A stretch of DNA of 64,000 nt, from NCBI GenBank assembly GCA_022839745.1, contig JALHJB010000005.1:65665-129664 (forward strand), written 5' to 3'. The position numbers and the translations under genes were made by a program. Below, piece by piece: positions 17,878 to 26,663 of this stretch. How positions within the stretch are numbered: the stretch's first letter is position 1; the number at the start of each line of letters is the position of its first letter. The notes below the pieces were generated by a model that was given only the letters and a program-made list of their open reading frames with translations, made no database searches and was not told the origin of the DNA. Origin of the DNA: Actinomycetes bacterium (GTDB taxonomy: Bacteria; Actinomycetota; Coriobacteriia; Anaerosomatales; Anaerosomataceae).

Positions 17878-18768
17878 TCACCTGGTGCGGTCTGCCTCCC
17901 AGCAGTCGCGGGTCCGAACGACCGTGAAGCCCATCTTGAGGTAGATATCGAGCAGCGGCTCATCGACCGGCAGCGTGGCAAGCCGCACGGCCCGTGCGCC
18001 CGAGTAGGCGGCCGCGCGCAGCGCGGACCCCAAGAGCATCCGCCCGAGCCCGTGCCCCTGCTCGGCGGGCACGACACCAAGCGTCTCGATCTCGGCCACG
18101 TCGCTCTTGCCCGGACCTGACACCGTGAGGACAACACCCGCTGGCACACCGGTACGGCGCGCGATAAGGGTCCCCGCTTCGATCACATTGGGACGCGGCA
18201 GCGTCACCCGCGCCTGCTCCAGGCTCATGTAGTGGCGGCACGGAAAATCCATGAACGCCGAGTTCACCACCTCGGCCCACATCCCCGCCATGAGCGGTGT
18301 GGCCGGGCTGACCGAGATCCCCGCGGGCGGATCGATGATGTCCACGGTGCCCGGGTGATCATGCTCGAGCACGTGTGAGCGACGGGTCGTCGTGAAGCCC
18401 GCGGTCAGGGCCGCCTGCACCACATGACCATCGGTAGCGGGCAGGAAGACGAACACCCGCTTGGTGGCACCGGACAGCTGCGAGAGCACCCGCTCGATCA
18501 GCAGCGGGTATGCCACGTAGTCGGTAGCGTACAGGATGCGGAACCGGGCGCTCGACTTCTCTACGTAGCCCTCCCACATGATGGAGGCGGCGCCAACGAT
18601 CCGCCCGGCGGTGTCGTAGGCCAGCGCTGCCGGCTCGTGGCGCGGATCGAAGGTGAGCAGATCATCTATGCGAGTGAATGACTCGTCGTGCTCGGGCCCA
18701 TGCTCGGCCGCGTACCGCACAAAGGCATCCCGCGTCTCAGGTGTCACGTCAGTGATCGTCACCCGCAT
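17878..18768 (-). CDS. Double-GNAT acetyltransferase, copy 1
   Basis: 296 residues. Two GNAT-like halves: a degenerate N-terminal half (about 1-140, LAYDTAGRIVGAASIMWEGY) and a C-terminal half with a good acetyl-CoA motif A (VAEIETLGVVPAEQGHGLGR, about 220-240) and LDIYLKMGFTVVRT. It is paralogous to the equally long protein at 19893-20783 and lies 2 bases after the membrane-protein gene between them. The acceptor substrate is unknown. Confidence 0.8.
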   Translation of the reverse strand: MRVTITDVTPETRDAFVRYAAEHGPEHDESFTRIDDLLTFDPRHEPAALAYDTAGRIVGAASIMWEGYVEKSSARFRILYATDYVAYPLLIERVLSQLSGATKRVFVFLPATDGHVVQAALTAGFTTTRRSHVLEHDHPGTVDIIDPPAGISVSPATPLMAGMWAEVVNSAFMDFPCRHYMSLEQARVTLPRPNVIEAGTLIARRTGVPAGVVLTVSGPGKSDVAEIETLGVVPAEQGHGLGRMLLGSALRAAAYSGARAVRLATLPVDEPLLDIYLKMGFTVVRTRDCWEADRTR

Positions 18769-18770
18769 GC

Positions 18771-19787
18771 TCAGTCGTCGACCTCCATCCGGGCTCCCGG
18801 AGCGAACAGACGCCCGAGCGCGAGCGCCAGGAGAACCACCTCGGCGACCAGCGTCACCGCCAGCAGCCCGGTATCGAGCTCCCATCCGTACGCGCGCTCG
18901 CCGGGCAACAGACCGGGCAGCGCGGCGCTCATCTCGCGGACCGTGAAGTACACCACCGCCAGCATCGGCACAAGCGAGAATCCTGCCAGAACGCGGCTCA
19001 GGCCGCCCGCTGGTAGAAGCCACGCGCCGATGAGCAGCACCGGCACGAACACCAGCACCCGCATCCCATCCTCGTACTGCAGCCAGGGCCATGCGGTCAC
19101 CAGCACCGCTGCGACCACCGGCACGAGCACGATCCGCAGGTATTCGCGAAGCGGGCGTCGCGAGGGAGGAGCGACCCAGGCCCCCTCTGCACGTGCCGCC
19201 GCACCGCGCTCGAGGCCCGCCGCAACGATCGCCCTGACGCGTTCGTACTCAGCGGCGGTGCAGTGCAGCCGAAGGACGGTCCGCCAGGTGTTCCTGAGCG
19301 AGATCACACGCTGCCCGGGGAAGTAGCGGGCCGCGTGTATCTCGGCCCAGCCCCACCCACCCTGCTCGCGTGACGCCGAGAGCAGTCCCGCCCCGGCCGT
19401 GGACGCGCTCCCGGCCAACACGCCGAGGACGACCGCGGCCCGGTTCCACTTCCGCTCGCGCGAGCCAGAGGCGTACGTCACGCCTTCCGGACCCACGGCG
19501 AACGTCATGGTGACGTGATTGCCGAGCAGCAGGGCGGCGATCGCGAGCAGCATGAACATGACGCCACCCACGATCACGAACACCTGCGGCGGCAGGAGCA
19601 CCAGCTCGCCCTCGGCAAGCCACCCCACGAACGCCACCGCCACGTACATCAGCAGTGCCGAAAGCACGATCACGCGGGCGAAGTCCCACAGCATGAACCT
19701 GCTGGTAAGCAGCGGGACGCGGTACGTCCACTCGATGACTCCGGCGTCGGGTGCTACCGGTTCCGTCGCACGCAGATCCTCACCCAC
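18771..19787 (-). CDS. Hypothetical multi-pass membrane protein
   Basis: 338 residues. Two membrane helices near 30-80, a central soluble PH-like stretch (about 90-185, VGPEGVTYASGSRERKWNRA), and four to five more helices from about 220 to 330. GTG at 19787 follows GAGGAGGAACACA. It sits between two paralogous acetyltransferase genes on the same strand and is cotranscribed at least with the downstream one (2-base gap). Not recognised. Confidence 0.6.
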   Translation of the reverse strand: MGEDLRATEPVAPDAGVIEWTYRVPLLTSRFMLWDFARVIVLSALLMYVAVAFVGWLAEGELVLLPPQVFVIVGGVMFMLLAIAALLLGNHVTMTFAVGPEGVTYASGSRERKWNRAAVVLGVLAGSASTAGAGLLSASREQGGWGWAEIHAARYFPGQRVISLRNTWRTVLRLHCTAAEYERVRAIVAAGLERGAAARAEGAWVAPPSRRPLREYLRIVLVPVVAAVLVTAWPWLQYEDGMRVLVFVPVLLIGAWLLPAGGLSRVLAGFSLVPMLAVVYFTVREMSAALPGLLPGERAYGWELDTGLLAVTLVAEVVLLALALGRLFAPGARMEVDD

Positions 19788-19892
19788 TGTGTTCCTCCTC
19801 GCCCTGGTTGTCCGTCGCAAAGCATATCGCGACACGGCGATGCCCGTGCTAGCGATGCTCGCCCAGATGCGCGCGCTTCCCGGCATACCCGG

Positions 19893-20783
19893 CTAGGCGA
19901 GCCTCCGCTCCCAGCACACGCGGATGTCCTCTGCCTGGAACCCGGTGTCGAGGTACAGGGCCACCGCCCGCCGGTTGAATGTGCTGACCGAGATCGTCAC
20001 CCAGCGACACCCCTCGCGTCCGGTCGCGGCCACCGCTTCGTGCAGCAGGCAGCGGCCGATGCCCATGCCTTGTTGCGTGGGCGTCACGGCCAGCGTCTCG
20101 ATCTCAGCCGCGCACGGGTCGGCCGCATCGATGGTGGTGAGCACCACTCCGGCCGGGACTCCGCCCCGGTAGGCGATGAGCGTTGCCCCCCTCAGGACGC
20201 GCGGTGACGACAGGAGCTCGCCGGCGCGCTCATACGTGAGATCGTAGCGTCCCGGCTCGCCGTGGAACGCCGCGTTCACCACGTGCAACCAGTCGCTGGC
20301 GTTCGCGGCGGTGGCGAGCTGTATATGGGTCTCCGAGGGATACTCGAGGTGCGGCACCCCCCTTGGGTCGGTGTGTCGCAGCACGTACGCCCGCCGGGAT
20401 ATGCCAAAGCCGATGGCCCCAAGCGCATCCTCAACCTCACCCGCACGCTCGGGCAGGAAGAGGAAGACGCGTGAGACGGCGTCGGGCAGCCGGGCGAGCA
20501 CGCGGTCGATGAGCGCGTGGTAGTACTCCGGATACAGCGAGTGAGTGATGCGGAACCGCGCGCTCCCTTCGCGAGCGTACCCGTCCAGCATCAGCGATGC
20601 GGCACCCACTACGGCATTCCCCGCATCGACCGCGATCGCAGCGGGCTCAAGCTCCGGATCGAAGCGGGCGAGCTCTTCGGGCGTTATGTACGAGTCATCG
20701 TGCACGCCGCCGTATGCGGCGGCATACGACACAAACACCTCGCTGAGCGACTCGTCCACATCGAGAATACGGATGTCGGACAT
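19893..20783 (-). CDS. Double-GNAT acetyltransferase, copy 2
   Basis: 296 residues, the same length and two-domain layout as the protein at 17878-18768. Shared segments include the pattern ARFRI, RVFLFLP / RVFVFLP, and the acetyl-CoA motif AAEIETLAVTPTQQGMGIGR. ATG at 20783 follows GGGAGGG. The two genes look like a local duplication that now flanks a membrane-protein gene, with clear sequence divergence. Substrate unknown. Confidence 0.8.
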   Translation of the reverse strand: MSDIRILDVDESLSEVFVSYAAAYGGVHDDSYITPEELARFDPELEPAAIAVDAGNAVVGAASLMLDGYAREGSARFRITHSLYPEYYHALIDRVLARLPDAVSRVFLFLPERAGEVEDALGAIGFGISRRAYVLRHTDPRGVPHLEYPSETHIQLATAANASDWLHVVNAAFHGEPGRYDLTYERAGELLSSPRVLRGATLIAYRGGVPAGVVLTTIDAADPCAAEIETLAVTPTQQGMGIGRCLLHEAVAATGREGCRWVTISVSTFNRRAVALYLDTGFQAEDIRVCWERRLA

Positions 20784-20979
20784 GATGACCCTCCCCGCCA
20801 TCGCCGGAGCATCCCCCACAGAGCGCCGCTCCCAGCGTACCGAGCCTCGGCAACAGCGTACCTGAACGGTATGCATCCATGCCAACGAGCACGTTCACCC
20901 GTTTACATAGTACATGCCACGGATTGCGGGGGCTTGTTCTCGCGCACGCTCCTGTACACTCCTCCCAGGAGGTGTTGCC

Positions 20980-21528
20980 ATGCGTACGTCCGCACTCGCT
21001 CGGATCGTCATCGTCGCCCTCACGCTCGCCCTCGGCCTCCTGGGTTGCGGCCAGAAGGACGGGCAGGACGTTCGGGCAACCTCGCCATCCCCTGCCGAGG
21101 ACCCGTCCTCCCAGCCTCCCACCATGCCGCTCGCACCGCCGGCGCACTCGGGAAGCTTGTCGTACCTCGATGGCGTCTGGGCGGTCACCGCGAACCTCAC
21201 GGAGGCCGATGAGCCCGCTCTTGCCGACGCGGTCATTCCGGCCTCAGGCGAGTGGGAGCTCGTGGTGATGGGAGACAGCATGACCGTACATCTTGGCGAC
21301 CTGCGCTACGAGGGACTCCTCACGCCCGAAGGCGAAGGATGGAGCTACTTCGGATTCGTGACCGGGAGCAGCGAGACCGGCGAGATGCTGACGGGCACCT
21401 TGAAGTTCCGCGGCACGCTGACGGGTGACGACGCGTTCAGCGGCAGCGCGGTCCAGTCGGTCGACGCCGCCGCTGACAGGCCCGCCTACACCGCCCACTG
21501 GGAGCTTACGGGGGTGCGCCAGCCGTAA
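20980..21528 (+). CDS. Hypothetical lipoprotein
   Basis: 182 residues with a signal peptide and lipobox (GLLGC). A Pro/Ser-rich linker (about 25-60) leads to a beta-rich domain containing WELVVMGDSMTVHLGDLRY and LTGTLKFRGTL. ATG follows AGGAGGTGTTGCC. A -10-like TACACT lies at 20955-20960. The domain looks like a small beta-barrel or sandwich; no family assigned. Confidence 0.65.
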   Translation: MRTSALARIVIVALTLALGLLGCGQKDGQDVRATSPSPAEDPSSQPPTMPLAPPAHSGSLSYLDGVWAVTANLTEADEPALADAVIPASGEWELVVMGDSMTVHLGDLRYEGLLTPEGEGWSYFGFVTGSSETGEMLTGTLKFRGTLTGDDAFSGSAVQSVDAAADRPAYTAHWELTGVRQP

Positions 21529-21589
21529 GCCGTGCCGTGTCCGGCACGTCGCGGTACGCCTGTGACCCCCTTCTGTCACGCCGCTCGGG

Positions 21590-21595
21590 TACAAT
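21590..21595 (+). promoter_or_regulatory. -10 element implying a leaderless mRNA
   Basis: TACAAT ends 6 bases before the ATG at 21602, so transcription would start at or next to the start codon. No Shine-Dalgarno sequence is present, consistent with a leaderless transcript, which is common in actinobacteria. Confidence 0.5.
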
Positions 21596-21601
21596 CCGTG
21601 T

Positions 21602-22342
21602 ATGGGACATCATCGCGCAATCGTCGAGGTCGCAGGCCGGGACAGCGTTGCCGCCGCGGTAGCCGCTGTGAACGAGCATGGCTTCAGGGAGCTGGTCCCC
21701 ACCGTGGCCTTCACCGGCACGGAGATCGGCGATCGCGAAGCCCCTATGCGGGCCGTCGCCACGCTCCGCACACTGATCGGCGATCGGACGGTCATCCATG
21801 ACCCCATCGCTCTCTCAGACCCCGCTCTGTGGTCGGCGATGAACGCACGCTGCGGTGCCGAGGTGCAGCGCCGGTTCGGGCTCTGCTCTCCCTGCCTCGC
21901 CTGTCATCTCTACCTGCATCTTCTGCGCGTACCGCTCGCCTGGTCCAACGACAACGCTCCGGTGATCGCAGGCGAGCGCAACACGCACGACGGGCGGATC
22001 AAGCTCTCGCAGATGCCTGAGGGCATCGATGCGGCGATCCGCGTGCTCGAATACGGCGGGGTCGAGCTGCTTCAGCCGATCCGCCACCTGAGCGGCGAGA
22101 GGGTCTCGGAGCTCGTCGGTGGCGGCTGGGACCAGGGGGCAGGGCAGCTGGGCTGCCAGCTGTCCGGCAACTACGTCAACTTCGACGGCACTGTCACGTA
22201 CGACGAAGAGGGCTACCGCCGCTACGTGGCAGAATACTTCGAGCCGGTCGGACGTGCGGTGATCGATGCGTGGCGCGCCGAGCGCGAAGGCGCACCGGCC
22301 GCCGATTTCGACGCTGTCGTGCGCAGCGTGCTGGAGGGCTGA
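21602..22342 (+). CDS. PP-loop (adenine nucleotide alpha-hydrolase-like) protein with Cys cluster
   Basis: 246 residues. Near the N-terminus AGRDSVAAAVAAV resembles a modified PP-loop (SGGxDS-like). The middle has LCSPCLACHLYLHLL, a CxxCxxCH cluster at about 95-105, then VIAGERNTHDGRIKLSQMP and a late LGCQLSGNY. This arrangement recalls uncharacterised PP-loop ATPases found in archaea and anaerobes, possibly tRNA-thiolation or nucleotide-modifying enzymes carrying an Fe-S or zinc site. The family assignment is from memory and moderate. The gene is a single-gene transcript ending in a shared hairpin. Confidence 0.6.
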   Translation: MGHHRAIVEVAGRDSVAAAVAAVNEHGFRELVPTVAFTGTEIGDREAPMRAVATLRTLIGDRTVIHDPIALSDPALWSAMNARCGAEVQRRFGLCSPCLACHLYLHLLRVPLAWSNDNAPVIAGERNTHDGRIKLSQMPEGIDAAIRVLEYGGVELLQPIRHLSGERVSELVGGGWDQGAGQLGCQLSGNYVNFDGTVTYDEEGYRRYVAEYFEPVGRAVIDAWRAEREGAPAADFDAVVRSVLEG

Positions 22343-22365
22343 GCCCCTCGGTCGCCATCACACGA

Positions 22366-22395
22366 AGCGGCCCGAGCATCGATGCCCGGGCCGCT
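22366..22395. terminator. Bidirectional terminator between PP-loop gene and mscL
   Basis: AGCGGCCCG (22366-22374) pairs with CGGGCCGCT (22387-22395) around a loop that itself contains GCATCGATGC. It lies between two convergent genes. Confidence 0.75.
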
Positions 22396-22420
22396 CGTGA
22401 TTCGACGCCGATACGGACGC

Positions 22421-22858
22421 TCAGATCTCACTCGTGCACGCGGGGCACCTCGTCGCCTCAAGCGCGATTTCGCTCTTGCAGAACGGGCACTCCTTGGTAG
22501 TGACGGCCTCTTCCTCCTGCTTGCGCAGCCGGTTCATCGCCTTCACGACCATGAAGATCGCAAGCGCCACGATGAGGAAGTTGACGACCGTGTTGATGAA
22601 CGCGCCGTACGCCATCACGGTCGCTCCGGCCTCGGCCGCCGCCGCCGGCGTCGCATAGGGCGCGCCGGCCGAGCCCTCCTTGATGACCCACATGAGGTTT
22701 GAGAAGTCGACACCGCCGAGCAGCGCACCGATGGGCGGCATGATCACGTCGTGCACCAGCGACGTCACGACAGCACCGAATGCCCCGCCCATGATGACGC
22801 CGATAGCCAGGTCGACCATGTTGCCCTTGATCGCGAACTCCTTGAACTCCTTGAGCAT
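22421..22858 (-). CDS. mscL: Large-conductance mechanosensitive channel MscL with zinc-ribbon tail
   Basis: 145 residues. The N-terminus [20 protein letters not shown] and first helix [22 protein letters not shown] are classic MscL, and the second helix is [20 protein letters not shown]. The last about 25 residues, [19 protein letters not shown], form a CxxC...CxxC zinc ribbon, an extension found in some actinobacterial and cyanobacterial MscL proteins. It relieves turgor on osmotic downshock. ATG at 22858 is preceded by GGAGGGGCG. Confidence 0.93.
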   Translation of the reverse strand: MLKEFKEFAIKGNMVDLAIGVIMGGAFGAVVTSLVHDVIMPPIGALLGGVDFSNLMWVIKEGSAGAPYATPAAAAEAGATVMAYGAFINTVVNFLIVALAIFMVVKAMNRLRKQEEEAVTTKECPFCKSEIALEATRCPACTSEI

Positions 22859-22948
22859 CGCCCCTCCCTCGATCGCGCTGTTATGTCCGGTAGAACCGCA
22901 CAGCATCAGTATCACCCGAAACGCCGACGAGCGGATGACGCGTCAGGG

Positions 22949-23635
22949 TCAGTCGCCAAAGAACGACTCATCGAGATCGCCGTCGTTGCTGTAACCCCGG
23001 TCCTCCCAGTAGCCGCCGGGATCCTCGTCCGCCACGAGCTCGATCCCCGCAACCCACTTGCACCATTTGTATCCCCACTTGTCCTCCGCCACGAGCTGGA
23101 ATGGGAAGCCCCGCTCCCGCGGCAGCGTGACACCGTTCATCGAGTACGCGAGCAGGATGTCGTTGTCGTAGAAGTACGACACCGGGAACGAGGTGGTGTA
23201 GCCGTCGGCGGCTGTGAAGACCACGCTCCGCGCACCTGGTTGAACACCCGAGCGATCGAGGATTTCCCGGACAAGCACGCCACGCCACAGGATCGTGGCG
23301 CCCCAGCCTTCCACGCAGTCGAGCCGCACCACCTTCTCGTAGGCAGGAAACCCGCTCGTGACCTCCGAATACGTGTAGGCCGCTGGATCGTCCACGAGCC
23401 CCGTCACCTCGAGCTCGTAGGTGGTGACATCCACGTACTGCGGACCGGCGATCGAGTTCTCGCGGAAGGCATCGTACGAGTCCAGCTTCTCGCCTTCGTA
23501 CTCCAGGACCTCCGCATCGCCGAGCTCGGTGACCGGCGGAGCCGCACCGGGAGGCTCGGCCGCGGGATCCGGCCCGCATCCAACAAGCAGCATCACCGCG
23601 ACCAGTGCGATCGCGTATGCGACGCGGCGGATCAC
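22949..23635 (-). CDS. Sulfite-oxidase-fold molybdopterin-binding lipoprotein
   Basis: 228 residues. The signal peptide carries a lipobox (LLVGC). The rest matches a compact oxidoreductase molybdopterin-binding domain: YELEVTGLVDDP at the start, RLDCVEGWGATILWRGV with the Cys that ligates molybdenum, and FPVSYFYDNDILLAYSMNG. The dimerisation domain of true sulfite oxidases is absent, as in MsrP-like or stand-alone forms. GTG overlaps the stop of the methyltransferase (GTGA). Substrate unknown; an extracytoplasmic reductase or oxidase is likely. Confidence 0.85.
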   Translation of the reverse strand: MIRRVAYAIALVAVMLLVGCGPDPAAEPPGAAPPVTELGDAEVLEYEGEKLDSYDAFRENSIAGPQYVDVTTYELEVTGLVDDPAAYTYSEVTSGFPAYEKVVRLDCVEGWGATILWRGVLVREILDRSGVQPGARSVVFTAADGYTTSFPVSYFYDNDILLAYSMNGVTLPRERGFPFQLVAEDKWGYKWCKWVAGIELVADEDPGGYWEDRGYSNDGDLDESFFGD

Positions 23636-24420
23636 GGCCGTTTAGTGGCCAGCACCACCAAATGGCGGTTTCTGAACGCGACGATCCGCTCACCCTCGTA
23701 CTCGGGTTCGAGCCACCGGCGCATCCCGTCCGGCGCCTCGGCCATCTGCCGCGTCAACTCAGCCACCGTCGCCTCATCGCTGTTTTGACGTGCGGTCCAA
23801 TCGCCGAAATCATGCCGCTTGTCGACCAGTGTCGACCGCTCAACGACCAGTTCCGCCCGCTCGATCAGGGTCATCCACCCCTTCTCCTTATACGCCTGAT
23901 TATGGCTCGAGTCCCGCGTTCTCTCGAAGACGTCGACAAGCACGGCCGACGGGCCCTCGGGCGGCAGTGTCTGGTCCTGGAAGCCGAAGCGTCCGCCGGG
24001 CTTCAGCACGCGGGCGACCTCATTGAAGAACGCCTGCGCATCAGGGAAGTGGTGGGCGGCGATGCGGCACGTCACGATGTCGAACGCCGCATCCGGATAC
24101 GGGAGCGCGTCGGCCTCGGCCACGGCGAATCGTGCCGTGCAGTCTTCGTCCTCAAGGAGCACGCGCGCGACTTCGAGCATCTCCGGTGTGAGGTCACACG
24201 CCTCCACGTCCACACCGGAGCGTGCGAGCGCAAGCGCCACATACCCGCCGCCGGTCGCCACATCAAGCGCCCTTTCCCCCGGTCGCGGGGCAAGCCACTC
24301 CATCAGTAATGTAAGGTCCGGACCGCCCGCATGCAGCTCGCTGGTTCGGTAGCTGCCCGCTCGCGGGCCGAACCGCTCACGCGCGTGCGATGTCAGGTCC
24401 TGTGCCGATCGGTCCCCCAT
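23632..24420 (-). CDS. Class I SAM-dependent methyltransferase (UbiE/MenG-like)
   Basis: 262 residues. The SAM-binding motif is ALDVATGGGYVALALA, followed by an acidic VEACDLTPEM, and DIVTCRIAAHHFPD, all typical of the Methyltransf_11/UbiE class. ATG at 24420 follows GAGGGGAG. It overlaps the downstream molybdopterin-fold lipoprotein gene by 4 bases, so a functional pairing is possible. The methyl acceptor is unknown. Confidence 0.82.
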   Translation of the reverse strand: MGDRSAQDLTSHARERFGPRAGSYRTSELHAGGPDLTLLMEWLAPRPGERALDVATGGGYVALALARSGVDVEACDLTPEMLEVARVLLEDEDCTARFAVAEADALPYPDAAFDIVTCRIAAHHFPDAQAFFNEVARVLKPGGRFGFQDQTLPPEGPSAVLVDVFERTRDSSHNQAYKEKGWMTLIERAELVVERSTLVDKRHDFGDWTARQNSDEATVAELTRQMAEAPDGMRRWLEPEYEGERIVAFRNRHLVVLATKRP

Positions 24421-24506
24421 CTGCACTCCCCTCATCTGTCGTACCCCTATGACATACTAGCTGGTGCACGCCCTCAGGAGCACTGCGCGAGGAGAGGAGC
24501 CCCGCT

Positions 24507-25850
24507 GTGAGCGCTGGCGGCACGCTGCGACCGATCATTCTCGTGGTGCCCGATGGCGCGGGCGACCGCCCGTACGAGTCGCTCTCCGGACCGACTCCCG
24601 GCCTGGGCACCGCCGTCGCGCGCCCGCGCACGCCTATCGAGGCGGCCGACACGCCCAACCTCGACCGGCTGGCAACCCTCGGCCGGTGCGGCCTGCTCTA
24701 TCCGGTCGGCCCAGGGCTCGCGCCCAGCTCGCATCAAGCGCACTTCGCGCTCTTCGGCTACGCTCCGGAGCAGTTCCCGGGCCGGGGCCTGCTGGAGGCG
24801 CTCGGCGAGGGGCACGCCCCGGCCCCCGGCGAGGTCGTTGTGCGCGCGAACGCCGCCCGTGTGAGCGAGCGCGACGGGGTGCTCTGGATCGACGAGCGGC
24901 CCGACCCCCGCGTTGGCGACGCGCCCTATCTGGCGGATGCGGGCCTCTCCACCGAGATCGATGGTGTCGCGTTCCGCTTCGTCCACACCGGAGCGCTGCA
25001 GGGACTGCTGTTCCTCCGCGCGCTTGATGGGCGCCCTCTCTCTCACTTCGTCAGCGACGCCGACCCGCTGCGCGACGACACCGCGGTCCTCGCGGTGTTG
25101 CCGCTCGAGGAGGCGCCCGATCCCGATGCGGCGGCATGGACCGCACGCGCGCTCAACGCATGGATCCGCCAGTCGCGCTCGGCGCTCGCGGGCCGGCCGC
25201 TCAACGCCATGCTGGTGAAGTGGGCCGGCGCCACGGCAGACTACTCGCCGTTTCCCCGGCGGTTCGGGATGCGCGGCGTCACACTCGGCGCGGGCCCTCT
25301 CTACAGGGGGCTTGGAGCCGCGATAGGGCTCGATCACCGCGAGTTCGGCACGGAGTCCGATCCTGAGGCTGATGTTGCCGTACGGATGACAGCCGCGCTG
25401 AAGCTGATCGCCGGAGGCTACGGCTTCGTCCACCTGCACACCAAGCGTACGGACATGGCCGGACACAAGAAGGATCCTGCGCGCAAAGCCGAGGTGATCG
25501 CCGCGATCGACCGCGCGCTCGCCCCGCTCGTGCCGCTCGTGGAGCGCGGCGAGATCGTGGTCGCGGTCTGCCCGGACCACCAGACTCCGGCCGCCGGACC
25601 GCTCTACCACGGAGGCGGAGCGGTGCCGCTGCTCATCGCCGGGGGCGTGGCGGGGGCAGACGAGGTGACCGCCTACGGGGAGACCGCATGCGCGCGCGGC
25701 TCGCTCGGTGTGGTTCGTGGGGGCGACGTCCTGCCGCTCGCGCTGGACGCCGCCGACCGCTCAGCGTTCCTGGCCGACAGGATGACCGGACACCTCGCGC
25801 TCGGCGTGCCAGCGGCCGGGGACCTCACGCCGCTTCGCGCGCGCGACTAG
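24507..25850 (+). CDS. apgM: 2,3-bisphosphoglycerate-independent phosphoglycerate mutase (archaeal type)
   Basis: 447 residues. It interconverts 3- and 2-phosphoglycerate in glycolysis. The alkaline-phosphatase-like core shows VVPDGAGDRP (metal-binding Asp), SSHQAHFALFGY with the nucleophile Ser, and VCPDHQTP near the C-terminus. The segment KWAGATADYSPFPRRFG and VHLHTKRTDMAGHKKD are characteristic of the ApgM group rather than GpmI. GTG at 24507 follows GGAGAGGAG. The stop overlaps the convergent PHP gene by 3 bases. Confidence 0.9.
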   Translation: MSAGGTLRPIILVVPDGAGDRPYESLSGPTPGLGTAVARPRTPIEAADTPNLDRLATLGRCGLLYPVGPGLAPSSHQAHFALFGYAPEQFPGRGLLEALGEGHAPAPGEVVVRANAARVSERDGVLWIDERPDPRVGDAPYLADAGLSTEIDGVAFRFVHTGALQGLLFLRALDGRPLSHFVSDADPLRDDTAVLAVLPLEEAPDPDAAAWTARALNAWIRQSRSALAGRPLNAMLVKWAGATADYSPFPRRFGMRGVTLGAGPLYRGLGAAIGLDHREFGTESDPEADVAVRMTAALKLIAGGYGFVHLHTKRTDMAGHKKDPARKAEVIAAIDRALAPLVPLVERGEIVVAVCPDHQTPAAGPLYHGGGAVPLLIAGGVAGADEVTAYGETACARGSLGVVRGGDVLPLALDAADRSAFLADRMTGHLALGVPAAGDLTPLRARD

Positions 25851-26551
25851 CGGCGCGCCCCGCGAAAGGCCGCGCGCAGGCCCTCGAACGAGAGCTCCGG
25901 CAGCTCGATCGTGGCCGTGCGACGGCCCATCTCCTCGAGCGAGTGCGAGTCCGACGATGAGATGTGCGCGATCGAAAGGCCATCGCGGAAGCGGCCCCGG
26001 CAGGCGTGATCGATGAGCTCGATCGCCGAGATGTGCTCGCATTCGGCCAGGTGGTGGACGAGCTCGGATTCCATGAAGCAGTACTCGCCAAAGGTGCGGT
26101 CCACGTGCCCGATGTGACACAGACCGCCAGCCTCGTCCACGAGCCGCGCCACGTCGAGCGGATCGCGGTCGTGCGCGAAGAACGGCAGCTCCTCGAGCGG
26201 GGCCACCGGGTCCTCAAGGCCGAGCGCGGCGAGCAGCCCGGCAAAGCGCTCCGCCACCTCGACCGGCGGGAAGAGCGCCACCATGTGCGTCTCCTCGCCG
26301 TCGTGACGGATGCGCAGCTCCGCGCCCGGTAGCACGAGCAGCCGTCGGCCCGTTTCGGCGAAGACATCCTCGGCCGCCTCCACCACGCGTGGGCCGTACG
26401 CCACGCTCCAGTGGTCGGCGATACCCCACACGTGTATGCCGACCTCAAGCGCGCGCTCGACGATCTGACGCGGCGTGGTGGCGACGTCCCCACGGTAGTC
26501 CGTCGGGATAAGCGGCGTGTGGTTGTGCAGGTCGATGGTGAAGAGCGGCAT
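25847..26551 (-). CDS. PHP-domain metal-dependent phosphoesterase
   Basis: 234 residues. The PHP signature is clear: TIDLHNHTPL at the N-terminus (first HxH), WGIADHWSVAYG, GAELRIRH, HIGHVDR and SSSDSHSLEEMGRR. It would bind two or three metals and hydrolyse a phosphoester. The substrate is unknown; lack of a polymerase or histidinol context leaves the role open. ATG at 26551 begins exactly at the HxH strand, as usual. Confidence 0.85.
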   Translation of the reverse strand: MPLFTIDLHNHTPLIPTDYRGDVATTPRQIVERALEVGIHVWGIADHWSVAYGPRVVEAAEDVFAETGRRLLVLPGAELRIRHDGEETHMVALFPPVEVAERFAGLLAALGLEDPVAPLEELPFFAHDRDPLDVARLVDEAGGLCHIGHVDRTFGEYCFMESELVHHLAECEHISAIELIDHACRGRFRDGLSIAHISSSDSHSLEEMGRRTATIELPELSFEGLRAAFRGARR

Positions 26552-26663
26552 CCGTGTGGTCTCCGGTCGGCTGATATCCAGTGTACCGGTGCCTGTTCGG
26601 ATCGTTGGTATCTGTGTTGGTGCTGTCAACCGAACCTCACCCGATACTCTCCGTCGTCCTCGC

